Both the position numbers and the translations under genes were made by a program. A stretch of DNA of 64,000 nucleotides from Rallus limicola (Eukaryota > Chordata > Aves > Gruiformes > Rallidae): the NCBI GenBank assembly GCA_022605955.1, contig JAKCOZ010000230.1:310001-374000 (forward strand). Direction: 5' to 3'. Every line of letters starts with the position of its first letter. Position 1 is the stretch's first letter. Shown in pieces: positions 10,001 through 21,681 of this stretch. A model generated the notes under the pieces. The model ran no database searches and was not told where the DNA came from. It was given only the letters and a program-made list of their open reading frames with translations.

Positions 10001-13000
10001 TGCCTTTCAGGCCTAGCTTCTTTACTTTGGGAGTTATTGCTGGACGTTTAGCATGTTTTGAACTGCAGTCTGCTAGGGCCGAGAAAAGCACCGTAGGAGG
10101 TTCCAGGCATGTTCCCTCTTTCCAGGCAAAGGAAAAGGCTGAGAGCCAAAGTGACAGGGTCTGCTCGTGTGTCCTGTTAGGAGGTTTCAGACAAGCTATG
10201 CCTTTCAGGCCTAGCTTCTTTACTTTGGGAGTTATTGCTGGACGTGTAGCATGTTTTGAACTGCAGTCTGCTAGGGCCGAGAAAAGCACCGTTAGAGGTT
10301 CCAGGCATGTTCCCTCTTTCCAGGCAAAGGAAAAGGCTGAGAGCCAAAGTGACAGGGTCTGCTCGTGTGTCCTGTTAGGAGGTTTCAGACAAGCTATGCC
10401 TTTCAGGCCTAGCTTCTTTACTTTGGGAGTTATTGCTGGACGTTTAGCATGTTTTGAACTGCAGTCTGCTAGGGCCGAGAAAAGCACCGTAGGAGGTTCC
10501 AGGCATGTTCCCTCTTTCCAGGCAAAGGAAAAGGCTGAGAGCCAAAGTGACAGGGTCTGCTCGTGTGTCCTGTTAGGAGGTTTCAGACAAGCTATGCCTT
10601 TCAGGCCTAGCTTCTTTACTTTGGGAGTTATTGCTGGAGGTTTAGCATGTTTTGAACTGCAGTCTGCCAGGGCCGAGAAAAGCACCGTAGGAGGTTCCAG
10701 GCATGTTCCCTCTTTCCAGGCAAAGGAAAAGGCTGAGAGCCAAAGTGACAGGGTCTGCTCGTGTGTCCTGTTAGGAGGTTTCAGACAAGCTATGCCTTTC
10801 AGGCCTAGCTTCTTTACTTTGGGAGTTATTGCTGGACGTTTAGCATGTTTTGAACTGCAGTCTGCTAGGGCCGAGAAAAGCACCGTAGGAGGTTCCAGGC
10901 ATGTTCCCTCTTTCCAGGCAAAGGAAAAGGCTGAGAGCCAAAGTGACAGGGTCTGCTCGTGTGTCCTGTTAGGAGGTTTCAGACAAGCTATGCCTTTCAG
11001 GCCTAGCTTCTTTACTTTGGGAGTTATTGCTGGACGTTTAGCATGTTTTGAACTGCAGTCTTCTAGGGCCGAGAAAAGCACCGTAGGAGGTTCCAGGCAT
11101 GTTCCCTCTTTCCAGGCAAAGGAAAAGGCTGAGAGCCAAAGTGACAGGGTCTGCTCGTGTGTCCTGTTAGGAGGTTTCAGACAAGCTATGCCTTTCAGGC
11201 CTAGCTTCTTTACTTTGGGAGTTATTGCTGGACGTTTAGCATGTTTTGAACTGCAGTCTGCTAGGGCCGAGAAAAGCACCGTAGGAGGTTCCAGGCATGT
11301 TCCCTCTTTCCAGGCAAAGGAAAAGGCTGAGAGCCAAAGTGACAGGGTCTGCTCGTGTGTCCTGTTAGGAGGTTTCAGACAAGCTATGCCTTTCAGGCCT
11401 AGCTTCTTTACTTTGGGAGTTATTGCTGGACGTTTAGCATGTTTTGAACTGCAGTCTGCTAGGGCCGAGAAAAGCACCGTAGGAGGTTCCAGGCATGTTC
11501 CCTCTTTCCAGGCAAAGGAAAAGGCTGAGAGCCAAAGTGACAGGGTCTGCTCCTGTGTCCTGTTAGGAGGTTTCAGACAAGCTATGCCTTTCAGGCCTCG
11601 CTTCTTTACTTTGGGAGTTATTGCTGGACGTTTAGCATGTTTTGAACTGCAGTCTGCTAGGGCCGAGAAAAGCACCGTAGGAGGTTCCAGGCATGTTCCC
11701 TCTTTCCAGGCAAAGGAAAAGGCTGAGAGCCAAAGTGACAGGGTCTGCTCGTGTGTCCTGTTAGGAGGTTTCAGACAAGCTATGCCTTTCAGGCCTAGCT
11801 TCTTTACTTTGGGAGTTATTGCTGGACGTTTAGCATGTTTTGAACTGCAGTCTGCTAGGGCCGAGAAAAGCACCGTAGGAGGTTCCAGGCATGTTCCCTC
11901 TTTGCAGGCAAAGGAAAAGGCTGAGAGCCAAAGTGACAGGGTCTGCTCGTGTGTCCTGTCAGGAGGTTTCAGACAAGCTATGCCTTTCAGGCCTCGCTTC
12001 TTTACTTTGGGAGTTATTGCTGGACGTTTAGCATGTTTTGAACTGCAGTCTGCTAGGGCCGAGAAAAGCACCGTAGGAGGTTCCAGGCATGTTCCCTCTT
12101 TCCAGGCAAAGGAAAAGGCTGAGAGCCAAAGTGACAGGGTCTGCTCGTGTGTCCTGTTAGGAGGTTTCAGACAAGCTATGCCTTTCAGGCCTAGCTTCTT
12201 TACTTTGGGAGTTATTGCTGGACGTTTAGCATGTTTTGAACTGCAGTCTGCTAGGGCCGAGAAAAGCACCGTAGGAGGTTCCAGGCATGTTCCCTCTTTC
12301 CAGGCAAAGGAAAAGGCTGAGAGCCAAAGTGACAGGGTCTGCTCGTGTGTCCTGTTAGGAGGTTTCAGACAAGCTATGCCTTTCAGGCCTAGCTTCTTTA
12401 CTTTGGGAGTTATTGCAAGACGTTTAGCATGTTTTGAACTGCAGTCTGCTAGGGCCGAGAAAAGCACCGTAGGAGGTTCCAGGCATGTTCCCTCTTTCCA
12501 GGCAAAGGAAAAGGCTGAGAGCCAAAGTGACAGGGTCTGCTCGTGTGTCCTGTTAGGAGGTTTCAGACAAGCTATGCCTTTCAGGCCTAGCTTCTTTACT
12601 TTGGGAGTTATTGCTGGACGTTTAGCATGTTTTGAACTGCAGTCTGCTAGGGCCGAGAAAAGCACCGTAGGAGGTTCCAGGCATGTTCCCTCTTTCCAGG
12701 CAAAGGAAAAGGCTGAGAGCCAAAGTGACAGGGTCTGCTCGTGTGGCCTGTTAGGAGGTTTCAGACAAGCTATGCCTTTCAGGCCTAGCTTCTTTACTTT
12801 GGGAGTTATTGCTGGACGTTTAGCATGTTTTGAACTGCAGTCTGCTAGGGCCGAGAAAAGCACCGTAGGAGGTTCCAGGCATGTTCCCTCTTTCCAGGCA
12901 AAGGAAAAGGCTGAGAGCCAAAGTGACAGGGTCTGCTCCTGTGTCCTGTTAGGAGGTTTCAGACAAGCTATGCCTTTCAGGCCTAGCTTCTTTACTTTGG

Positions 13001-15939
13001 GAGTTATTGCTGGACGTTTAGCATGTTTTGAACTGCAGTCTGCTAGGGCCGAGAAAAGCACCGTAGGAGGTTCCAGGCATGTTCCCTCTTTGCAGGCAAA
13101 GGAAAAGGCTGAGAGCCAAAGTGACAGGGTCTGCTCGTGTGTCCTGTTAGGAGGTTTCAGACAAGCTATGCCTTTCAGGCCTAGCTTCTTTACTTTGGGA
13201 GTTATTGCTGGACGTTTAGCATGTTTTGAACTGCAGTCTGCTAGGGCCGAGAAAAGCACCGTAGGATGTTCCAGGCATGTTCCCTCTTTCCAGGCAAAGG
13301 AAAAGGCTGAGAGCCAAAGTGACAGGGTCTGCTCGTGTGTCCTGTCAGGAGGTTTCAGACAAGCTATGCCTTTCAGGCCTAGCTTCTTTACTTTGGGAGT
13401 TATTGCTGGACGTTTAGCATGTTTTGAACTGCAGTCTGCTAGGGCCGAGAAAAGCACCGTAGGAGGTTCCAGGCATGTTCCCTCTTTCCAGGCAAAGGAA
13501 AAGGCTGAGAGCCAAAGTGGCAGGGTCTGCTCGTGTGTCCTGTTAGGAGGTTTCAGACAAGCTATGCCTTTCAGGCCTAGCTTCTTTACTTTGGGAGTTA
13601 TTGCTGGACGTTTAGCATGTTTTGAACTGCAGTCTGCTAGGGCCGAGAAAAGCACCGTAGGAGGTTCCAGGCATGTTCCCTCTTTCCAGGCAAAGGAAAA
13701 GGCTGAGAGCCAAAGTGACAGGGTCTGCTCGTGTGTCCTGTTAGGAGGTTTCAGACAAGCTATGCCTTTCAGGCCTAGCTTCTTTACTTTGGGAGTTATT
13801 GCTGGACGTTTAGCATGTTTTGAACTGCAGTCTGCTAGGGCCGAGAAAAGCACCGTAGGAGGTTCCAGGCATGTTCCCTCTTTCCAGGCAAAGGAAAAGG
13901 CTGAGAGCCAAAGTGACAGGGTCTGCTCGTGTGTCCTGTCAGGAGGTTTCAGACAAGCTATGCCTTTCAGGCCTAGCTTCTTTACTTTGGGAGTTATTGC
14001 TGGACGTTTAGCATGTTTTGAACTGCAGTCTGCTAGGGCCGAGAAAAGCACCGTAGGAGGTTCCAGGCATGTTCCCTCTTTCCAGGCAAAGGAAAAGGCT
14101 GAGAGCCAAAGTGACAGGGTCTGCTCGTGTGTCCTGTTAGGAGGTTTCAGACAAGCTATGCCTTTCAGGCCTAGCTTCTTTACTTTGGGAGTTATTGCTG
14201 GACGTTTAGCATGTTTTGAACTGCAGTCTGCTAGGGCCGAGAAAAGCACCGTAGGAGGTTCCAGGCATGTTCCCTCTTTCCAGGCAAAGGAAAAGGCTGA
14301 GAGCCAAAGTGACAGGGTCTGCTCGTGTGTCCTGTTAGGATGTTTCAGACAAGCTATGCCTTTCAGGCCTAGCTTCTTTACTTTGGGAGTTATTGCTGGA
14401 CGTTTAGCATGTTTTGAACTGCAGTCTGCTAGGGCCGAGAAAAGCACCGTAGGAGGTTCCAGGCATGTTCCCTCTTTCCAGGCAAAGGAAAAGGCTGAGA
14501 GCCAAAGTGACAGGGTCTGCTCGTGTGTCCTGTTAGGAGGTTTCAGACAAGCTATGCCTTTCAGGCCTAGCTTCTTTACTTTGGGAGTTATTGCTGGACG
14601 TTTAGCATGTTTTGAACTGCAGTCTTCTAGGGCCGAGAAAAGCACCGTAGGAGGTTCCAGGCATGTTCCCTCTTTCCAGGCAAAGGAAAAGGCTGAGAGC
14701 CAAAGTGACAGGGTCTGCTCGTGTGTCCTGTTAGGAGGTTTCAGACAAGCTATGCCTTTCAGGCCTAGCTTCTTTACTTTGGGAGTTATTGCTGGACGTT
14801 TAGCATGTTTTGAACTGCAGTCTGCTAGGGCCGAGAAAAGCACCGTAGGAGGTTCCAGGCATGTTCCCTCTTTCCAGGCAAAGGAAAAGGCTGAGAGCCA
14901 AAGTGACAGGGTCTGCTCGTGTGTCCTGTTAGGAGGTTTCAGACAAGCTATGCCTTTCAGGCCTAGCTTCTTTACTTTGGGAGTTATTGCTGGACGTTTA
15001 GCATGTTTTGAACTGCAGTCTGCTAGGGCCGAGAAAAGCACCGTAGGAGGTTCCAGGCATGTTCCCTCTTTCCAGGCAAAGGAAAAGGCTGAGAGCCAAA
15101 GTGACAGGGTCTGCTCGTGTGTCCTGTTAGGAGGTTTCAGACAAGCTATGCCTTTCAGGCCTAGCTTCTTTACTTTGGGAGTTATTGCAAGACGTTTAGC
15201 ATGTTTTGAACTGCAGTCTGCTAGGGCCGAGAAAAGCACCGTAGGAGGTTCCAGGCATGTTCCCTCTTTCCAGGCAAAGGAAAAGGCTGAGAGCCAAAGT
15301 GACAGGGTCTGCTCGTGTGTCCTGTTAGGAGGTTTCAGACAAGCTATGCCTTTCAGGCCTAGCTTCTTTACTTTGGGAGTTATTGCTGGACGTTTAGCAT
15401 GTTTTGAACTGCAGTCTGCTAGGGCCGAGAAAAGCACCGTAGGAGGTTCCAGGCATGTTCCCTCTTTCCAGGCAAAGGAAAAGGCTGAGAGCCAAAGTGA
15501 CAGGGTCTGCTCGTGTGTCCTGTTAGGAGGTTTCAGACAAGCTATGCCTTTCAGGCCTAGCTTCTTTACTTTGGGAGTTATTGCTGGACGTGTAGCATGT
15601 TTTGAACTGCAGTCTGCCAGGGCCGAGAAAAGCACCGTAGGAGGTTCCAGGCATGTTCCCTCTTTCCAGGCAAAGGAAAAGGCTGAGAGCCAAAGTGACA
15701 GGGTCTGCTCGTGTGTCCTGTTAGGAGGTTTCAGACAAGCTATGCCTTTCAGGCCTAGCTTCTTTACTTTGGGAGTTATTGCTGGACGTTTAGCATGTTT
15801 TGAACTGCAGTCTGCTAGGGCCGAGAAAAGCACCGTAGGAGGTTCCAGGCATGTTCCCTCTTTCCAGGCAAAGGAAAAGGCTGAGAGCCAAAGTGACAGG
15901 GTCTGCTCGTGTGTCCTGTTAGGAGGTTTCAGACAAGCT

Positions 15940-17919
15940 ATGCCTTTCAGGCCTAGCTTCTTTACTTTGGGAGTTATTGCTGGACGTTTAGCATGTTTTG
16001 AACTGCAGTCTTCTAGGGCCGAGAAAAGCACCGTAGGAGGTTCCAGGCATGTTCCCTCTTTCCAGGCAAAGGAAAAGGCTGAGAGCCAAAGTGACAGGGT
16101 CTGCTCGTGTGTCCTGTTAGGAGGTTTCAGACAAGCTATGCCTTTCAGGCCTAGCTTCTTTACTTTGGGAGTTATTGCTGGACGTTTAGCATGTTTTGAA
16201 CTGCAGTCTGCTAGGGCCGAGAAAAGCACCGTAGGAGGTTCCAGGCATGTTCCCTCTTTCCAGGCAAAGGAAAAGGCTGAGAGCCAAAGTGACAGGGTCT
16301 GCTCGTGTGTCCTGTTAGGAGGTTTCAGACAAGCTATGCCTTTCAGGCCTAGCTTCTTTACTTTGGGAGTTATTGCTGGACGTTTAGCATGTTTTGAACT
16401 GCAGTCTGCTAGGGCCGAGAAAAGCACCGTAGGAGGTTCCAGGCATGTTCCCTCTTTCCAGGCAAAGGAAAAGGCTGAGAGCCAAAGTGACAGGGTCTGC
16501 TCGTGTGTCCTGTCAGGAGGTTTCAGACAAGCTATGCCTTTCAGGCCTAGCTTCTTTACTTTGGGAGTTATTGCTGGACGTTTAGCATGTTTTGAACTGC
16601 AGTCTGCTAGGGCCGAGAAAAGCACCGTAGGAGGTTCCAGGCATGTTCCCTCTTTCCAGGCAAAGGAAAAGGCTGAGAGCCAAAGTGGCAGGGTCTGCTC
16701 GTGTGTCCTGTTAGGAGGTTTCAGACAAGCTATGCCTTTCAGGCCTAGCTTCTTTACTTTGGGAGTTATTGCTGGACGTTTAGCATGTTTTGAACTGCAG
16801 TCTGCTAGGGCCGAGAAAAGCACCGTAGGAGGTTCCAGGCATGTTCCCTCTTTCCAGGCAAAGGAAAAGGCTGAGAGCCAAAGTGACAGGGTCTGCTCGT
16901 GTGTCCTGTTAGGAGGTTTCAGACAAGCTATGCCTTTCAGGCCTAGCTTCTTTACTTTGGGAGTTATTGCTGGACGTTTAGCATGTTTTGAACTGCAGTC
17001 TTCTAGGGCCGAGAAAAGCACCGTAGGAGGTTCCAGGCATGTTCCCTCTTTCCAGGCAAAGGAAAAGGCTGAGAGCCAAAGTGACAGGGTCTGCTCGTGT
17101 GTCCTGTTAGGAGGTTTCAGACAAGCTATGCCTTTCAGGCCTAGCTTCTTTACTTTGGGAGTTATTGCTGGACGTTTAGCATGTTTTGAACTGCAGTCTG
17201 CTAGGGCCGAGAAAAGCACCGTAGGAGGTTCCAGGCATGTTCCCTCTTTCCAGGCAAAGGAAAAGGCTGAGAGCCAAAGTGACAGGGTCTGCTCGTGTGT
17301 CCTGTTAGGAGGTTTCAGACAAGCTATGCCTTTCAGGCCTAGCTTCTTTACTTTGGGAGTTATTGCTGGACGTTTAGCATGTTTTGAACTGCAGTCTGCT
17401 AGGGCCGAGAAAAGCACCGTAGGAGGTTCCAGGCATGTTCCCTCTTTCCAGGCAAAGGAAAAGGCTGAGAGCCAAAGTGACAGGGTCTGCTCGTGTGTCC
17501 TGTCAGGAGGTTTCAGACAAGCTATGCCTTTCAGGCCTAGCTTCTTTACTTTGGGAGTTATTGCTGGACGTTTAGCATGTTTTGAACTGCAGTCTGCTAG
17601 GGCCGAGAAAAGCACCGTAGGAGGTTCCAGGCATGTTCCCTCTTTCCAGGCAAAGGAAAAGGCTGAGAGCCAAAGTGGCAGGGTCTGCTCGTGTGTCCTG
17701 TTAGGAGGTTTCAGACAAGCTATGCCTTTCAGGCCTAGCTTCTTTACTTTGGGAGTTATTGCTGGACGTTTAGCATGTTTTGAACTGCAGTCTGCTAGGG
17801 CCGAGAAAAGCACCGTAGGAGGTTCCAGGCATGTTCCCTCTTTCCAGGCAAAGGAAAAGGCTGAGAGCCAAAGTGACAGGGTCTGCTCGTGTGTCCTGTT
17901 AGGAGGTTTCAGACAAGCT
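15940..17919 (+). repeat. Tandem pair of 5-monomer blocks (2 x 990 bp)
   Basis: Three markers repeat at exactly 990 bp: CAGTCTTCTAGG (16012 and 17002), CCTGTCAGG (16514 and 17504) and AAGTGGCAGGG (16688 and 17678). No deletion lies between them. This is a recent tandem duplication of five monomers, 15940-16929 and 16930-17919. The block ends are set to monomer boundaries and may be off by part of a monomer. Two of the markers also occur earlier (13345, 13520), so the unit was assembled from monomers already present. Confidence 0.85.
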
Positions 17920-19305
17920 ATGCCTTTCAGGCCTAGCTTCTTTACTTTGGGAGTTATTGCTGGACGTTTAGCATGTTTTGAACTGCAGTCTGCTAGGGCC
18001 GAGAAAAGCACCGTAGGAGGTTCCAGGCATGTTCCCTCTTTCCAGGCAAAGGAAAAGGCTGAGAGCCAAAGTGACAGGGTCTGCTCGTGTGTCCTGTCAG
18101 GAGGTTTCAGACAAGCTATGCCTTTCAGGCCTAGCTTCTTTACTTTGGGAGTTATTGCTGGACGTTTAGCATGTTTTGAACTGCAGTCTGATAGGGCCGA
18201 GAAAAGCACCGTAGGAGGTTCCAGGCATGTTCCCTCTTTCCAGGCAAAGGAAAAGGCTGAGAGCCAAAGTGACAGGGTCTGCTCGTGTGTCCTGTTAGGA
18301 GGTTTCAGACAAGCTATGCCTTTCAGGCCTAGCTTCTTTACTTTGGGAGTTATTGCTGGACGTTTAGCATGTTTTGAACTGCAGTCTGCTAGGGCCGAGA
18401 AAAGCACCGTAGGAGGTTCCAGGCATGTTCCCTCTTTCCAGGCAAAGGAAAAGGCTGAGAGCCAAAGTGACAGGGTCTGCTCGTGTGTCCTGTTAGGAGG
18501 TTTCAGACAAGCTATGCCTTTCAGGCCTAGCTTCTTTACTTTGGGAGTTATTGCTGGACGTTTAGCATGTTTTGAACTGCAGTCTGCTAGGGCCGAGAAA
18601 AGCACCGTAGGAGGTTCCAGGCATGTTCCCTCTTTCCAGGCAAAGGAAAAGGCTGAGAGCCAAAGTGACAGGGTCTGCTCGTGTGTCCTGTTAGGAGGTT
18701 TCAGACAAGCTATGCCTTTCAGGCCTAGCTTCTTTACTTTGGGAGTTATTGCTGGACGTTTAGCATGTTTTGAACTGCAGTCTTCTAGGGCCGAGAAAAG
18801 CACCGTAGGAGGTTCCAGGCATGTTCCCTCTTTCCAGGCAAAGGAAAAGGCTGAGAGCCAAAGTGACAGGGTCTGCTCGTGTGTCCTGTTAGGAGGTTTC
18901 AGACAAGCTATGCCTTTCAGGCCTCGCTTCTTTACTTTGGGAGTTATTGCTGGACGTTTAGCATGTTTTGAACTGCAGTCTGCTAGGGCCGAGAAAAGCA
19001 CCGTAGGAGGTTCCAGGCATGTTCCCTCTTTCCAGGCAAAGGAAAAGGCTGAGAGCCAAAGTGACAGGGTCTGCTCGTGTGTCCTGTTAGGAGGTTTCAG
19101 ACAAGCTATGCCTTTCAGGCCTAGCTTCTTTACTTTGGGAGTTATTGCTGGACGTTTAGCATGTTTTGAACTGCAGTCTGCTAGGGCCGAGAAAAGCACC
19201 GTAGGAGGTTCCAGGCATGTTCCCTCTTTCCAGGCAAAGGAAAAGGCTGAGAGCCAAAGTGACAGGGTCTGCTCGTGTGTCCTGTTAGGAGGTTTCAGAC
19301 AAGCT

Positions 19306-20889
19306 ATGCCTTTCAGGCCTAGCTTCTTTACTTTGGGAGTTATTGCTGGACGTTTAGCATGTTTTGAACTGCAGTCTGCTAGGGCCGAGAAAAGCACCGT
19401 AGGAGGTTCCAGGCATGTTCCCTCTTTCCAGGCAAAGGAAAAGGCTGAGAGCCAAAGTGACAGGGTCTGCTCGTGTGTCCTGTCAGGAGGTTTCAGACAA
19501 GCTATGCCTTTCAGGCCTAGCTTCTTTACTTTGGGAGTTATTGCTGGACGTTTAGCATGTTTTGAACTGCAGTCTGCTAGGGCCGAGAAAAGCACCGTAG
19601 GAGGTTCCAGGCATGTTCCCTCTTTCCAGGCAAAGGAAAAGGCTGAGAGCCAAAGTGACAGGGTCTGCTCGTGTGTCCTGTTAGGAGGTTTCAGACAAGC
19701 TATGCCTTTCAGGCCTAGCTTCTATACTTTGGGAGTTATTGCTGGACGTTTAGCATGTTTTGAACTGCAGTCTGCTAGGGCCGAGAAAAGCACCGTAGGA
19801 GGTTCCAGGCATGTTCCCTCTTTCCAGGCAAAGGAAAAGGCTGAGAGCCAAAGTGACAGGGTCTGCTCCTGTGTCCTGTTAGGAGGTTTCAGACAAGCTA
19901 TGCCTTTCAGGCCTAGCTTCTTTGCTTTGGGAGTTATTGCTGGACGTTTAGCATGTTTTGAACTGCAGTCTGCTAGGGCCGAGAAAAGCACCGTAGGAGG
20001 TTCCAGGCATGTTCCCTCTTTCCAGGCAAAGGAAAAGGCTGAGAGCCAAAGTGACAGGGTCTGCTCGTGTGTCCTGTCAGGAGGTTTCAGACAAGCTATG
20101 CCTTTCAGGCCTAGCTTCTTTACTTTGGGAGTTATTGCTGGACGTTTAGCATGTTTTGAACTGCAGTCTGCTAGGGCCGAGAAAAGCACCGTAGGAGGTT
20201 CCAGGCATGTTCCCTCTTTCCAGGCAAAGGAAAAGGCTGAGAGCCAAAGTGACAGGGTCTGCTCGTGTGTCCTGTCAGGAGGTTTCAGACAAGCTATGCC
20301 TTTCAGGCCTAGCTTCTTTACTTTGGGAGTTATTGCTGGACGTTTAGCATGTTTTGAACTGCAGTCTGCTAGGGCCGAGAAAAGCACCGTAGGAGGTTCC
20401 AGGCATGTTCCCTCTTTCCAGGCAAAGGAAAAGGCTGAGAGCCAAAGTGACAGGGTCTGCTCGTGTGTCCTGTTAGGAGGTTTCAGACAAGCTATGCCTT
20501 TCAGGCCTAGCTTCTATACTTTGGGAGTTATTGCTGGACGTTTAGCATGTTTTGAACTGCAGTCTGCTAGGGCCGAGAAAAGCACCGTAGGAGGTTCCAG
20601 GCATGTTCCCTCTTTCCAGGCAAAGGAAAAGGCTGAGAGCCAAAGTGACAGGGTCTGCTCCTGTGTCCTGTTAGGAGGTTTCAGACAAGCTATGCCTTTC
20701 AGGCCTAGCTTCTTTGCTTTGGGAGTTATTGCTGGACGTTTAGCATGTTTTGAACTGCAGTCTGCTAGGGCCGAGAAAAGCACCGTAGGAGGTTCCAGGC
20801 ATGTTCCCTCTTTCCAGGCAAAGGAAAAGGCTGAGAGCCAAAGTGACAGGGTCTGCTCGTGTGTCCTGTCAGGAGGTTTCAGACAAGCT
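19306..20889 (+). repeat. Tandem pair of 4-monomer blocks (2 x 792 bp)
   Basis: CTTCTATACTTTGG (19724 and 20516) and CTTTGCTTTGGG (19924 and 20716) recur at exactly 792 bp. CCTGTCAGG in flanking monomers extends the match, giving approximate copies 19306-20097 and 20098-20889. The T to A change at 19724 and 20516 creates a TAG on the minus strand and cuts the otherwise endless minus frame at 19722 and 20514. Confidence 0.85.
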
Positions 20890-21681
20890 ATGCCTTTCAG
20901 GCCTAGCTTCTTTACTTTGGGAGTTATTGCTGGACGTTTAGCATGTTTTGAACTGCAGTCTGCTAGGGCCGAGAAAAGCACCGTAGGAGGTTCCAGGCAT
21001 GTTCCCTCTTTCCAGGCAAAGGAAAAGGCTGAGAGCCAAAGTGACAGGGTCTGCTCGTGTGTCCTGTTAGGAGGTTTCAGACAAGCTATGCCTTTCAGGC
21101 CTAGCTTCTTTACTTTGGGAGTTATTGCTGGACGTTTAGCATGTTTTGAACTGCAGTCTGCTAGGGCCGAGAAAAGCACCGTAGGAGGTTCCAGGCATGT
21201 TCCCTCTTTCCAGGCAAAGGAAAAGGCTGAGAGCCAAAGTGACAGGGTCTGCTCGTGTGTCCTGTTAGGAGGTTTCAGACAAGCTATGCCTTTCAGGCCT
21301 AGCTTCTTTACTTTGGGAGTTATTGCTGGACGTTTAGCATGTTTTGAACTGCAGTCTGCTAGGGCCGAGAAAAGCACCGTAGGAGGTTCCAGGCATGTTC
21401 CCTCTTTCCAGGCAAAGGAAAAGGCTGAGAGCCAAAGTGACAGGGTCTGCTCGTGTGTCCTGTTAGGAGGTTTCAGACAAGCTATGCCTTTCAGGCCTAG
21501 CTTCTTTACTTTGGGAGTTATTGCTGGACGTTTAGCATGTTTTGAACTGCAGTCTGCTAGGGCCGAGAAAAGCACCGTAGGAGGTTCCAGGCATGTTCCC
21601 TCTTTCCAGGCAAAGGAAAAGGCTGAGAGCCAAAGTGACAGGGTCTGCTCGTGTGTCCTGTTAGGAGGTTTCAGACAAGCT

